Source: a bacterium
Lineage (GTDB): Bacteria; Bacillota; Bacilli; Lactobacillales; Streptococcaceae
Length of the DNA: 27,784 nucleotides
NCBI GenBank assembly: GCA_905221125.1
Contig: CAJNBY010000020.1
Coordinates: forward strand, 1 to 27,784
Direction of reading: 5' to 3'
Shown here: positions 8,953-18,269 of the stretch, one piece after another
Layout: every line of letters starts with the position of its first letter
Position numbering within the stretch: position 1 is the stretch's first letter
Translations under genes and position numbers: made by a program
The notes under the pieces: model-generated
The model's database searches: none
What the model was told of the DNA's origin: nothing
What the model saw: only the letters and a program-made list of their open reading frames with translations

Positions 8953-9831
8953 CTAGTTAAAAACCTTTCGTGGCTTATAGAGATTATCCCGTTTTTCTAG
9001 AATGGCTAGCAACTTGTCGTCTTCAAAGGCAGCCAGTTCTTGGTCTGTTTGGTCTATCTCGATAAAACGACCAAAGCGCACTTCGGTAGCCTCTTCTTGA
9101 GTTAGGAAAACTTTGACAAGGTTCCCTGTCCCAATCTCTATAGGATGGAGAAAGTCCAGTTGACCAGCCTCCACTCTTTCAGCAATTTCTTCCAAGGTAA
9201 GAGCGTCTTCTAGCTGTAAACCAGCTGCACTAGTTCGAGTCAGATGTGACATATGAGCCGCATAACCCAGCTTCTCTCCCAAGTCAACCGATAAGGTACG
9301 GATATAAGTCCCCTTGCTGCATTTCACACGAAAAGTAAAACGTGCTAGATTCCCCTCATAAGAAATCGGACTTGTCCGTTCAAATTGATAAATGTTCACC
9401 TGACGTTCTGGACGCTCCACTTGCTGACCAGCACGCGCATACTCATAGAGCTTACGACCATTAACCTTTACAGCCGAGTACATAGGCGGAATCTGAGTAA
9501 TAAGCCCAGTCAAACTAGCAATCGCTTGATCGACAATGGTTTCATCCAAGGGTGACAAAACAGGGGTCTCTGCGACCACTTCCCCACTGGCATCCTCAGT
9601 CGTCGTGGAATAGCCCAGAGTGATTTCCCCCTCATAGACCTTACCCTCGTCCTGCATAAACTCGACCATGCGTGTCGCCTTGCCAACTGCAATGGGCAAA
9701 ACACCCACTACATCCGGATCCAAGGTCCCACCATGTCCAATTTTCTTGGTTCCCAAAATCTTACGCAGTTTAAAAACCGCATCATGCGAAGTCATCCCCG
9801 CTTCTTTTTTTAAGTTGATAATACCGTTCAT
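8953..9831 (-). CDS. truB: tRNA pseudouridine-55 synthase
   Basis: This 292-residue TruB isomerises U55 in the T loop of tRNAs. The catalytic motif is [16 protein letters not shown] with the nucleophilic Asp at residue 38, followed by the KATRMVEF segment, [12 protein letters not shown] and [12 protein letters not shown]. The C-terminal part looks like the short PUA-like extension of Firmicute TruB. It begins 10 bases after the DUF2130 gene stops, with a GGGGGAG ribosome site in the overlap zone, so the two are co-transcribed. Confidence 0.96.
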   Translation of the reverse strand: MNGIINLKKEAGMTSHDAVFKLRKILGTKKIGHGGTLDPDVVGVLPIAVGKATRMVEFMQDEGKVYEGEITLGYSTTTEDASGEVVAETPVLSPLDETIVDQAIASLTGLITQIPPMYSAVKVNGRKLYEYARAGQQVERPERQVNIYQFERTSPISYEGNLARFTFRVKCSKGTYIRTLSVDLGEKLGYAAHMSHLTRTSAAGLQLEDALTLEEIAERVEAGQLDFLHPIEIGTGNLVKVFLTQEEATEVRFGRFIEIDQTDQELAAFEDDKLLAILEKRDNLYKPRKVFN

Positions 9832-9841
9832 TTTTGCTTTC

Positions 9842-11116
9842 TCACTCCCCCTTCAATGCTTCAAACTTCGCTTTCATGGTTGGATTTTTTCGAGTCAATT
9901 TTTTAACCGAAACATCTTCCAACTTATTGTTTGCTAGACGGAGTTGGTTTTCGGATGTGGTTAGGAACTTTTTGACCTCTTCCATGCGTTTGATGGCCTT
10001 GTCGATTTCATCGATAGCTTTGCCAAAGTTGGTCGAAGCTGAATTATAGTTTTTAGCAAAAGCTAGCTTGAAGGCATCCAAGTCTTCTTCAAAATGCGTG
10101 ATATCAATATTTTGCTCGCGAACTAAGGCCAGCTCCTGCTTGTATTTTAGAGAATTAAGCGCTGCATTACGCAAGAGCCCAATCAACTGGATAAATAACT
10201 GAGGGCGAACCACATACATCTTTTCATACTCGTGGCTGACGTCAACAATCCCTGTATTAAAGTAGTCGTTATCGGCCTCAAGCATGGTCACCAACACGGC
10301 ATATTCACAGTTCTTCTCCCGACGGTCCTTGTCCAATTCCTTGTAGAAGTCCGCATTCTTATGCTTCTTCTCTGTTCCATCTGCTTCGTTTTTCATCTCA
10401 AACATGATAGAAATGATTTCGACTCCATTTTCATCGCATTCACGGAAGATAAAGTCCCCCTTAGACCCACGCGCAGAAACCTTGTTATCCTTCTCAAAGT
10501 AAGCATTTGGAAAGGCAAAACTGCGGACCTTGTTAAACTCACTTTCTGCATACTGTTCCAGACTTTCACCGATAGCCTTGGTAGATTGTTGAGCCTTAAA
10601 ATTCTTGTAAAATTCGACTTGTTCACTAGCTGCTTTAAGCTGGGCTTCGTAATTCTGCTTAACAGAAGCCAAAGATAACTCATTTTCTTTTTCTTGCAAG
10701 AGGAGTTGATTTTTGACCTGATCTCGTTCTTTTTCAAGGACAGAAAGGGTCTTTTGCAGTTGATTTTCATGCTCCAAACGCAAGGTAGCCAATTGGTTTT
10801 CCAAGTCCTGCACTTCCTTGTCCTTTGCTAATAAGGCCTCATGGCTTGTCTGTTCAACTTCTTTCTTAGCCAACTCTTTCTCTGTATCAAAGTTTTGGAT
10901 TTGACTCTGCAATTGCGCGATTTCTTGGTCTTTTTGAGCTAGTTTAGACTGTTGCTCATTCATAGCCCTTTGCTCAACCAAGGCCAGTTCCTGCTTCATG
11001 CGATCGTGTAATTCCTTATCAAACTCTGCCGTTCTCACTTGGGACAAAAGTTCAGCATACTGGCTTTCATTTACTGTAAAAACTTCCCCACAGTTGGGAC
11101 ATTTGATTTCGTTCAT
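9842..11116 (-). CDS. DUF2130 (COG4487) coiled-coil protein with nuclease-like core
   Basis: This 424-residue protein matches in layout the uncharacterised DUF2130 family. It begins with a CPNCGEVF half zinc-ribbon (6-13, only one Cys pair). Residues about 30-175 are a long charged coiled coil rich in Gln, Glu and Lys. A globular domain (about 180-345) contains [20 protein letters not shown] (Asp221) and FEMKN (Glu240 and Lys242), a spacing like the PD-(D/E)XK nuclease fold. A second coiled coil covers about 375-415. There is no signal peptide. The function is unknown, and a role on DNA or RNA ends, by analogy with RmuC, is only inference. It is transcribed ahead of truB from its own promoter. 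Confidence 0.85.
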   Translation of the reverse strand: MNEIKCPNCGEVFTVNESQYAELLSQVRTAEFDKELHDRMKQELALVEQRAMNEQQSKLAQKDQEIAQLQSQIQNFDTEKELAKKEVEQTSHEALLAKDKEVQDLENQLATLRLEHENQLQKTLSVLEKERDQVKNQLLLQEKENELSLASVKQNYEAQLKAASEQVEFYKNFKAQQSTKAIGESLEQYAESEFNKVRSFAFPNAYFEKDNKVSARGSKGDFIFRECDENGVEIISIMFEMKNEADGTEKKHKNADFYKELDKDRREKNCEYAVLVTMLEADNDYFNTGIVDVSHEYEKMYVVRPQLFIQLIGLLRNAALNSLKYKQELALVREQNIDITHFEEDLDAFKLAFAKNYNSASTNFGKAIDEIDKAIKRMEEVKKFLTTSENQLRLANNKLEDVSVKKLTRKNPTMKAKFEALKGE

Positions 11117-11145
11117 ATCTTTCCTCTTTCTAGACTTCTGTAACC

Positions 11146-11154
11146 ATTATATCA
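11146..11154 (-). promoter_or_regulatory. Extended -10 promoter for the DUF2130-truB unit
   Basis: TGATATAAT on the minus strand lies 29 bases upstream of the DUF2130 start. The -35 slot at 17 bases (11169-11174, TTTTGA) falls inside the T tract of the preceding terminator. Confidence 0.6.
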
Positions 11155-11167
11155 TGCCTGAAGGAAA

Positions 11168-11198
11168 ATCAAAAACAGCGAGTCGAAACCCACTGTTT
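11168..11198 (-). terminator. Terminator of the O-acetylhomoserine sulfhydrylase gene
   Basis: On the minus strand, arms 11198-11188 and 11183-11173 form an 11-base-pair stem (with two wobble pairs) closed by a TTCG tetraloop and followed by a T-rich tail. It starts 13 bases after the stop codon. TTCG loops are unusually stable, so this should be an efficient terminator. Confidence 0.75.
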
Positions 11199-11211
11199 AT
11201 CTTCTTTTACT

Positions 11212-12492
11212 TTAAATTTTTTCCAAGGCCAAGCGCAAGTCTTCAATCAAATCCTCTACATTTTCGAGTCCGATAGACAAGCGGATTTGGTTTGGTGTAA
11301 CACCTGCTGCTTCCAGGTCTTTTTCTGACAATTGACCGTGAGTGGTTGTAGCTGGATGGACAACAAGCGATTTAGCATCTGCCACGTTCGCAAGGTCAGA
11401 GAAGATTTCCAAATTATCAATTACCTTGCGTGCTTCTGGCTCCCCGCCTTTGACATGGAAGGTAAAGATTGAACCCACACCTTTAGGCAAGTATTTCTCA
11501 GCCAAGGCATGGTAAGGACTGTCTGCTAGTTTTGGATAGTTGACCTTTTCTACCTTAGGATGGTTGACAAGGAAATCAACAATTTTCTCTGCATTTTGAA
11601 CGTGACGTTCCACACGAAGAGAAAGGGTTTCAAGTCCTTGGAGCAAGAGGAAGGCATTAAATGGCGATAAGGCAGCACCTGTATCACGAAGCAATTGGAC
11701 ACGGACAGCGATAATAAAGGCTGCTGCACCTACATCACGAGTATAGCTCAAATTGTGGTAACTTGGGTCTTCCTCGACAAATTGAGGGAATTTCCCTGAA
11801 GCTGCCCAGTCAAAATGACCGCTATCGACAATCACTCCTCCAATAGTTGTACCATGCCCACCGATAAACTTAGTCGCAGAGTGAATGGCAATATCTACAC
11901 CGTGAGAAAAGACATTAATCAAATATGGTGTAGCAAAAGTATTGTCTGAAACGAGAGGAATCTGGTGTTTATGCGCAATCTCTGCCAATTTTTCCAAATC
12001 AGGAATGTTAATCAAGGGATTCCCCAAGGTTTCAATCAAGACTAGCTTGGTATTGTCATTGATAGCTGCTTCTACTTCCTCCAAATTATCCACATCGACA
12101 AAGGTTGTTGTGATCCCATAACGAGGGAGAGTTTCTTTCAAGAGATTGAAGGTTCCACCGTAGATAGTTGAAGCTGCCACTACATGGTCACCAGCATGGG
12201 CAAGCGCCAAAATCGTATAAGTCACTGCGGCCATACCTGAGGCTGTTGCTAGCGCTCCGACACCACCTTCAAGAGCAGCAATTCTTTCTTCAAAAGCAGC
12301 TGTTGTAGGGTTGGTAATACGAGTATAGATGTTGCCTGGCTTTCTCAAGGCAAACAGATCGGCACCTTCCTGCGTATTGTCAAAAACAAAAGATGTTGTC
12401 TGGTAAATCGGCACTGCACGAGACTTGGTAGCTGGATCCACAACTTGACCAGCATGCAATTGTAAGGTTTCAAATTTAAAATCACGAGTCAT
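11212..12492 (-). CDS. metY: O-acetylhomoserine aminocarboxypropyltransferase / sulfhydrylase
   Basis: This 426-residue PLP enzyme of the Cys/Met metabolism family is predicted to make homocysteine directly from O-acetylhomoserine and sulfide. The PLP lysine is in SATKFIGGHG (Lys208). YTRITNPTTAAFEERIAALEGG (about 56-77, split by the usual family pattern) and IETLGNPL are also present. The length of about 426 and the FKFETLQLHAGQ start fit the MetY/Cys25-type branch better than cystathionine gamma-synthase (about 380). Ribosome site GGAGG is 10 bases from the ATG. The gene is monocistronic, with its own promoter and terminator. Exact substrate preference is inferred. Confidence 0.88.
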   Translation of the reverse strand: MTRDFKFETLQLHAGQVVDPATKSRAVPIYQTTSFVFDNTQEGADLFALRKPGNIYTRITNPTTAAFEERIAALEGGVGALATASGMAAVTYTILALAHAGDHVVAASTIYGGTFNLLKETLPRYGITTTFVDVDNLEEVEAAINDNTKLVLIETLGNPLINIPDLEKLAEIAHKHQIPLVSDNTFATPYLINVFSHGVDIAIHSATKFIGGHGTTIGGVIVDSGHFDWAASGKFPQFVEEDPSYHNLSYTRDVGAAAFIIAVRVQLLRDTGAALSPFNAFLLLQGLETLSLRVERHVQNAEKIVDFLVNHPKVEKVNYPKLADSPYHALAEKYLPKGVGSIFTFHVKGGEPEARKVIDNLEIFSDLANVADAKSLVVHPATTTHGQLSEKDLEAAGVTPNQIRLSIGLENVEDLIEDLRLALEKI

Positions 12493-12523
12493 AAGGCGAC
12501 CTCCATATAGTTTGATTAAGGAT

Positions 12524-12532
12524 ATTGTAGCA
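12524..12532 (-). promoter_or_regulatory. Extended -10 promoter for metY
   Basis: TGCTACAAT on the minus strand is 32 bases upstream of the start codon. No good -35 is seen at 17 bases. I looked for an obvious T-box or S-box leader between it and the start and saw none; the leader is too short for either. Confidence 0.45.
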
Positions 12533-12605
12533 CCTTATGATTATCTTGACTAATACCTCTTTTCTATATTTTGATATAAGGAGCGACTATTACTTCTTAC
12601 AAAAC

Positions 12606-12631
12606 GAAAAAAGCACGACTCAATCGTGCTC
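12606..12631 (-). terminator. Terminator of the formate/nitrite transporter gene
   Basis: On the minus strand, AGCACGA-TTGAG-TCGTGCT is followed by six T residues and begins 8 bases after the stop codon. It is a clear Rho-independent terminator. Confidence 0.85.
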
Positions 12632-12637
12632 ATTTCC

Positions 12638-13435
12638 TTAATCTACATAAGTATCTTCGTTTTTATTGAGGAAGGCATATGGAAGACCCATCAAGAGACC
12701 TCCTCCGATAAAGTTCCCGATAAAGGTTACTCCCCAGTGACGGAGCATATTTCCAACACCGAAGTTAGCAATTGAATCAGCAGCAACACTGAATTTCACA
12801 ATCGCGAAAGAAGCAAAGTTCGCCGCAATGTGCTCGTTTGTTAAGAATACAAACATGTAAATCGCTGACAACACAAGCCAAAGTTTGGCACCACCATCTT
12901 TGACCAAAACAAATGAAAGAATGGCAATGTTTACAAAGATATTGGCTAAAATACCTTCAAGTAAGACTAACTCATTTGAACGGCCTAACTTCATCTCAAC
13001 AACTCCTGAGATGAAACTATCGTGTGTCAGATGTGCATAGGCTGCTGAGTGAGCAAAGCCCCAACCTGCTATCAAAGCTCCGATAAGGTTGAACAAGGTA
13101 CAGTAAAGTAAAATCTCAGCTGTTTTTCTCCAAGAGATTTTTTTCAAGAAACTACCAGCAGTCAAAAACATCATGTTTGATGTTACCAACTCAGCATTCA
13201 AGAAAACAATGTAGGCCAAGCCCCAAGCGAAAACAAATGGGAAGAGGAAACGTCCACTACCTGGCGCAATTTTATTAATCAAGTCAGCCCCAACTGCACC
13301 AGCAGCTGTACTGAAGGTTAAAAAAGCACCTGCGAACATAGAACGAATTGCATACTTAAATTTGCTTTGACTATAAAGACTTTCCTTCTTCTTGCAAGCA
13401 AATTCAATCTTTGAAATAAATTCTGAAGAAACCAT
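12638..13435 (-). CDS. Formate/nitrite transporter (FNT) family channel
   Basis: This 265-residue integral membrane protein has six hydrophobic segments (about 30-52, 63-82, 103-130, 155-178, 185-207 and 230-255) and both termini in the cytoplasm by family topology. FNT signatures are present: LNAELVTSNMMF (79-90), GILANIFVNIA (161-171) and TNEHIAANF (199-207) with the conserved His202. Known members form pentameric channels for formate, nitrite, lactate or hydrosulfide. No nitrite or formate enzyme gene is adjacent, so the substrate is not settled. In a fermenting streptococcus formate export is the most likely job. The ATG has an AGGAG site 6 bases upstream, and the promoter overlaps a cre-like site. 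Confidence 0.9.
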   Translation of the reverse strand: MVSSEFISKIEFACKKKESLYSQSKFKYAIRSMFAGAFLTFSTAAGAVGADLINKIAPGSGRFLFPFVFAWGLAYIVFLNAELVTSNMMFLTAGSFLKKISWRKTAEILLYCTLFNLIGALIAGWGFAHSAAYAHLTHDSFISGVVEMKLGRSNELVLLEGILANIFVNIAILSFVLVKDGGAKLWLVLSAIYMFVFLTNEHIAANFASFAIVKFSVAADSIANFGVGNMLRHWGVTFIGNFIGGGLLMGLPYAFLNKNEDTYVD

Positions 13436-13466
13436 AATAAACTCCTAAAATTTTTTTACCTGATAA

Positions 13467-13475
13467 TTATATCAC
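13467..13475 (-). promoter_or_regulatory. Extended -10 promoter for the formate/nitrite transporter
   Basis: TGATATAAT on the minus strand, 31 bases upstream of the start codon. The -35 slot (13490-13495) overlaps the cre-like site at 13491-13504. Confidence 0.6.
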
Positions 13476-13490
13476 AAACTTTCGATTTTA

Positions 13491-13504
13491 GGAAACGTTT
13501 TCTG
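13491..13504. promoter_or_regulatory. cre-like CcpA site over the transporter -35 region
   Basis: Read on the minus strand the site is AGAAAACGTTTCCT, matching the catabolite-responsive element consensus TGWAARCGYTWNCW at 13 of 14 positions. Its centre is about 38 bases upstream of the predicted start of transcription, so CcpA bound here would block RNA polymerase. Repression in glucose is the inference. Confidence 0.6.
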
Positions 13505-13534
13505 TATTTCATAACAGTTTATTTTTATGAAAAT

Positions 13535-13571
13535 CTTAAAAAATCAGTGAAATCCAGGATTTCACTGATTT
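13535..13571 (-). terminator. srtA terminator
   Basis: A 14-base perfect inverted repeat (13541-13554 and 13558-13571, 3-base loop) is followed on the minus strand by a run of six T residues. It begins 4 bases after the srtA stop and should end gyrA-srtA transcripts. Confidence 0.88.
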
Positions 13572-13574
13572 GTA

Positions 13575-14318
13575 TTAATAAAATTGTTTATATGGCTGAT
13601 TGAAAGCTGTTAGGATTTCATCAGATGTTTGTGAATAATCTTTTGTTTCTTTCAAATCGCCTTTTACAATAATACGTTCTGTAGCGGCAAGGTCTTCACA
13701 GGTTACTAATGTAATCTCATTGACCCCATCTCTATCATCAACTTCATCAACACGATCCGGTGTAACACGTTTGACTTCACGTATTTCATAAGTATAAACT
13801 TTATTTTTATCGGTTAGATAAATCTTCATACCATTTTTAGCGTTATCTAAAGGAGAAAATAACATTTTATTAGCATTATTGACACCAAAAATATGATGAC
13901 TAGCTAGACTATAATTTCCTTTCCCCATCACTTGATCGCGTTTCATCGTACCAGCACCATAGAAGAGATTGACATTATCAAGCCCTTTAAAAATTGGCAG
14001 ATTCATTTCTAATTCAGGAACTGCAATTCCGCCGATAACTGGTAATTTTTGAGCATCCCATTGAGAAGCTAGAACAGCTTCCGAAGAGATAGCATTGACA
14101 GAATCAAAATCAAAATTTCCTTCTGTATCCTGATTTTCTTCTATTTTTTCTTTTGATACCTGACTGACTTGGTATTTATTGGTATTCCAAACTATGAAAA
14201 TATCACGAATTTTAGCATTAAAAATCAAAGCAATTGATAGTAGTATCAGCAATCCTGCTAGGATATTTGTCAGCAGATTTTTTCGTTTGTTTTTCTTCTT
14301 ATTATTTTTTTGAGACAT
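13575..14318 (-). CDS. srtA: Class A sortase
   Basis: This 247-residue membrane-anchored transpeptidase cleaves LPXTG surface proteins and links them to peptidoglycan. It has a very basic N terminus (SQKNNKKKNKRKN) and a single membrane segment (about 15-33), then the extracellular sortase barrel. The catalytic residues are His141 (LASHHIFG), Cys207 (TLVTCEDL) and Arg215 (ATERIIVKG), the same numbering as in pneumococcal SrtA. Its ATG overlaps the gyrA stop by one base (TAATG), so it is translationally coupled to gyrase subunit A. No LPXTG substrate gene lies in the window, as expected for a housekeeping sortase. Confidence 0.96.
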   Translation of the reverse strand: MSQKNNKKKNKRKNLLTNILAGLLILLSIALIFNAKIRDIFIVWNTNKYQVSQVSKEKIEENQDTEGNFDFDSVNAISSEAVLASQWDAQKLPVIGGIAVPELEMNLPIFKGLDNVNLFYGAGTMKRDQVMGKGNYSLASHHIFGVNNANKMLFSPLDNAKNGMKIYLTDKNKVYTYEIREVKRVTPDRVDEVDDRDGVNEITLVTCEDLAATERIIVKGDLKETKDYSQTSDEILTAFNQPYKQFY

Positions 14319-16786
14319 TATGCTTCACCTTCTGTTTCGTTTTCTGTCCCAACTTCTTCTTTTTCTGCCGCTGCAACCGTAGTAAAGGTCACAATTTTAG
14401 CATCTTGATCCAGACGCATTACTTTAACTCCCATAGTTGAGCGTCCTGTTTGTGAAATATTGGCAACATTGGTTCGAATCATGACACCTGTATCAGTGAT
14501 AATCATCAAGTCTTCATCGCCTTTCACAGTCAAGAGACCTGATAGAGGACCATTTTTCTCAGCCACATTTGCCGTCTTCATCCCTTTACCACCACGACCT
14601 TTAGTAGGATATTCAGTCGCAACTGTGCGCTTACCAAATCCTTTTTCTGTGATGATAAGAACTTCGTCCTGGTCTGTTATCACACTAGCACCAACAACTG
14701 TGTCTCCGTCACGAAGGTTAACACCTTTCACACCAGTGGCGATACGACTCATACCACGAACGGCTGATTGATTAAAACGAACTGCATAACCAAACTTGGT
14801 ACCAATGATAATATCCGTATCTTCTTCCGTCAACAAGACATTAATCAACTCATCTTCATCTTTGAGATTCAGTGCTTTAAGTCCATTCTGACGAATATTA
14901 GCGAATTCCTTAACGCTGGTTCTCTTCACAATACCATGACGAGTTGTGAAGAAGAGATAAGCATCATCACTACGTTCAGACTCAACATTGATGATGGTCT
15001 GGATACTTTCACCTTCATCTAATTTCAAAAGATTGACAATCGGTAATCCCTTAGCTGTACGACCATATTCAGGAATTTCATAACCTTTAAGGCGATAGAC
15101 ACGCCCTTTATTTGTAAAGAAGAGTAGATGATCATGGGTGCTAGTCGACACTAACTCACGAACAAAATCGTCATCCTTAACACCAGTCCCTTGGACACCA
15201 CGACCTCCTCGTTTTTGAGCAGTAAACTCAGCTTGGTCCAGACGTTTAATGTAGCCCTTGTTAGAAAGCGTAATCAAGACATCCGATTCTTCAATCAAAT
15301 CTTCATCTTCAAGACTCAAGACCTCACCGACCATCAATTCAGTACGACGTTGGTCGCCAAACTTACGCTTGACTTCATCCAATTCGTCTTTGATGATTTG
15401 AGAAACACGTTCTGGCTTAGCAAGAATATCCGCCAAATCTGCAATCAGAGCCAAGAGATCATCATACTCAGACTGAATCTTATCGCGCTCCAAACCTGTC
15501 AAACGACGAAGGCGCATATCTAGGATAGCTTGACTTTGACGTTCAGAAAGCTTAAACTTACTCATCAACTCAGCTTGCGCTTCCGCGTCCGTTTCACTAG
15601 CACGGATGATACGAATCACTTCGTCGATATGGTCTAGCGCAATCAAGAGACCTTCTAAGATGTGAGCGCGTGCTTCCGCTTTTTCCTTATCAAAACGTGT
15701 CCGACGAACAACCACTTCTTTTTGGTGCTCGATGTAAGCATCCAAGATCTGGCGAAGAGACAAAATCTTCGGTACCCCATTTTGAATCGCCAGCATATTG
15801 AAACCAAAGTTGGTTTGCATCTGGGTCATCTTGAAAAGATTATTGAGGATAACATTGGCTGAGGCATCACGTTTGACCTCAATCACGAATCGAACTCCTT
15901 CACGGTTTGATTCATCACGAACCGCTGTAATCCCCTCAATACGTTTTTCCTGAACCAAACGAACAATATGCTCATGCACCTTGGTTTTATTGACCATGTA
16001 AGGAAATTCCGTTACAACGATGCGCTCACGGCCAGTCTTAGTTTCTTCAATTTCAGTACGAGAACGAAGAACAATAGAACCTTTACCTGTTTCATAAGCC
16101 TTATGAATGCCTGATTTCCCCATAACAAGGGCACCAGTTGGAAAATCTGGACCAGGCAAGACTTCCATCAAGTCCTTGGTAGTCACTTCAGGATTGTCCA
16201 TGACCAGCTTCACTGCATCAATGGTCTCACCTAGATTGTGAGGAGGAATATTGGTCGCCATCCCAACAGCAATACCAGTTGCTCCATTGACCAAAAGGTT
16301 TGGAAAACGAGCTGGCAAGACCAAGGGTTCACGCTCATTGGCATCATAGTTATCAACGAAATCAACCGTATTCTTATTGATATCACGAAGCATTTCCAGA
16401 GCAATCTTGCTCATACGTGCCTCAGTATAACGCTGTGCGGCAGCACCGTCTCCATCCATGGAACCAAAGTTTCCATGCCCATCTACAAGCATGTAACGGT
16501 AGCTCCACCATTGAGCCATACGAACCATAGCTTCATAGATAGAGGAATCCCCGTGTGGGTGGTATTTACCCATAACATCCCCTGTAATACGAGCAGATTT
16601 TTTATGAGGTTTGTCTGGAGTAACACCTAATTCATTCATTCCGTAGAGAATCCGACGGTGAACAGGTTTCAAGCCATCTCGAACATCAGGAAGAGCCCGC
16701 GCTACGATAACACTCATGGCGTAATCGATAAAGCTCGTCTTCATCTCCTTTGTCAGATTGACATTCACTAAATTTCTATCCTGCAT
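14318..16786 (-). CDS. gyrA: DNA gyrase subunit A
   Basis: This 822-residue subunit cleaves and rejoins DNA during negative supercoiling. The catalytic Tyr is residue 120 ([12 protein letters not shown]). The quinolone-resistance region [10 protein letters not shown] has wild-type Ser81 and Glu85. Residue 114 is Gly ([10 protein letters not shown]). The C-terminal pinwheel contains the GyrA box QKRGGRG. The frame continues 5 codons upstream to another ATG (16801), but the ATG at 16786 has a GAGG site 9 bases before it and gives the usual [10 protein letters not shown] start. The acidic tail ([10 protein letters not shown]) is typical of streptococci. It is divergent from ldh and overlaps srtA. 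Confidence 0.98.
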   Translation of the reverse strand: MQDRNLVNVNLTKEMKTSFIDYAMSVIVARALPDVRDGLKPVHRRILYGMNELGVTPDKPHKKSARITGDVMGKYHPHGDSSIYEAMVRMAQWWSYRYMLVDGHGNFGSMDGDGAAAQRYTEARMSKIALEMLRDINKNTVDFVDNYDANEREPLVLPARFPNLLVNGATGIAVGMATNIPPHNLGETIDAVKLVMDNPEVTTKDLMEVLPGPDFPTGALVMGKSGIHKAYETGKGSIVLRSRTEIEETKTGRERIVVTEFPYMVNKTKVHEHIVRLVQEKRIEGITAVRDESNREGVRFVIEVKRDASANVILNNLFKMTQMQTNFGFNMLAIQNGVPKILSLRQILDAYIEHQKEVVVRRTRFDKEKAEARAHILEGLLIALDHIDEVIRIIRASETDAEAQAELMSKFKLSERQSQAILDMRLRRLTGLERDKIQSEYDDLLALIADLADILAKPERVSQIIKDELDEVKRKFGDQRRTELMVGEVLSLEDEDLIEESDVLITLSNKGYIKRLDQAEFTAQKRGGRGVQGTGVKDDDFVRELVSTSTHDHLLFFTNKGRVYRLKGYEIPEYGRTAKGLPIVNLLKLDEGESIQTIINVESERSDDAYLFFTTRHGIVKRTSVKEFANIRQNGLKALNLKDEDELINVLLTEEDTDIIIGTKFGYAVRFNQSAVRGMSRIATGVKGVNLRDGDTVVGASVITDQDEVLIITEKGFGKRTVATEYPTKGRGGKGMKTANVAEKNGPLSGLLTVKGDEDLMIITDTGVMIRTNVANISQTGRSTMGVKVMRLDQDAKIVTFTTVAAAEKEEVGTENETEGEA

Positions 16787-16823
16787 TAATAAATGCCTCA
16801 TTTCACTATTAGTAATTAATAAT

Positions 16824-16852
16824 ATTATACCATAATGTCCGCCATATTTCAG
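16824..16852 (-). promoter_or_regulatory. gyrA-srtA promoter
   Basis: CTGAAA (16852-16847), a 17-base spacer and TATAAT (16829-16824) with a TGG extension lie 37 bases upstream of the gyrA start. Confidence 0.72.
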
Positions 16853-16865
16853 GTATCCAAATTAG

Positions 16866-16879
16866 CTAAAACGTTTACA
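16866..16879. promoter_or_regulatory. cre-like CcpA site between gyrA and ldh
   Basis: Read on the minus strand it is TGTAAACGTTTTAG, which matches the first 12 of 14 positions of TGWAARCGYTWNCW. The centre is about 64 bases upstream of the predicted ldh transcription start and outside the -35. In streptococci and lactococci, CcpA bound at such positions activates glycolytic genes, so activation of ldh is the inference. It also lies just upstream of the gyrA -35. Confidence 0.5.
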
Positions 16880-16901
16880 TCAAGAACTCCAAGGCATATT
16901 C

Positions 16902-16930
16902 GTGACAAAGCTTTTTAAAAGTGATAGAAT
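16902..16930 (+). promoter_or_regulatory. ldh promoter
   Basis: GTGACA (16902-16907), a 17-base spacer and TAGAAT (16925-16930), preceded by TGA as an extended -10. The ribosome site AAGGAG is at 16963-16968. Confidence 0.75.
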
Positions 16931-16938
16931 TAAAATAA

Positions 16939-17967
<1,029 letters not shown>

Positions 17968-17978
17968 TTTAGCTATAG

Positions 17979-18010
17979 ACAACTCCTTGAATCATCAGGG
18001 AGTTGTTTTT
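17979..18010 (+). terminator. ldh terminator
   Basis: ACAACTCC (17979-17986) pairs with GGAGTTGT (17999-18006), extended by a wobble and an A-T pair, and is followed by a T run. It begins 12 bases after the ldh stop. Confidence 0.85.
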
Positions 18011-18019
18011 ATCTGTATT

Positions 18020-18196
18020 TACACTCAATATCTTATTAGTTTGCTTGTAAAAAGCAATATTCCTCTTCACACCATCATGTCGCGTGTAGGTCATAGAGAC
18101 ACTAAGATGACCAATCAGATTTATACTCACATCACAAAAAGTATGCAACAAGCAACGATTTACTCTTTAGCTACAGTTACATTAAATCAAAAGTAG
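18020..18196 (+). pseudogene. C-terminal remnant of a tyrosine recombinase (phage-type integrase)
   Basis: The frame ending at the TAG at 18194-18196 encodes LISLLVKSNIPLHTIMSRVG, then HRDTKMTNQIYTHITKSMQQ. This is the end of a tyrosine recombinase: the GH box His and the IYTH nucleophile Tyr are present, and a decayed RHTH box reads as TQYL just before. All upstream parts (N-terminal binding domains and the first catalytic Arg) are missing, and no start codon or ribosome site fits. The open frame runs back into ldh by chance. It is therefore the last 55 or so residues of an integrase left between the ldh and pyk terminators. No attachment-site repeats were recognised. Confidence 0.75.
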
Positions 18197-18214
18197 AAAA
18201 CTTTTCCTATATAC

Positions 18215-18262
18215 AAAAAAGCCCATCATACAGGCTATAAGGCTTGATATGATAGGCTTTTT
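18215..18262 (-). terminator. pyk terminator
   Basis: Arms at 18247-18262 and 18215-18230 pair almost fully (minus strand AAAAAGCC..ATCATA with TATGAT..GGCTTTTTT) around a 16-base loop. A/T runs on both sides could let it work in both directions. It starts 8 bases after the pyk stop. Confidence 0.75.
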
Positions 18263-18269
18263 ATTTTAA

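Noticed and set aside
10232..10678. A 148-codon frame antisense to the DUF2130 gene
   Set aside because: It has hydrophobic stretches but they are the complement of a coiled-coil coding region, and there is no ribosome site.
12493..12605. Search for a T-box or S-box leader upstream of metY
   Set aside because: Only about 25 bases lie between the predicted transcription start and the start codon, and no leader motifs are seen.
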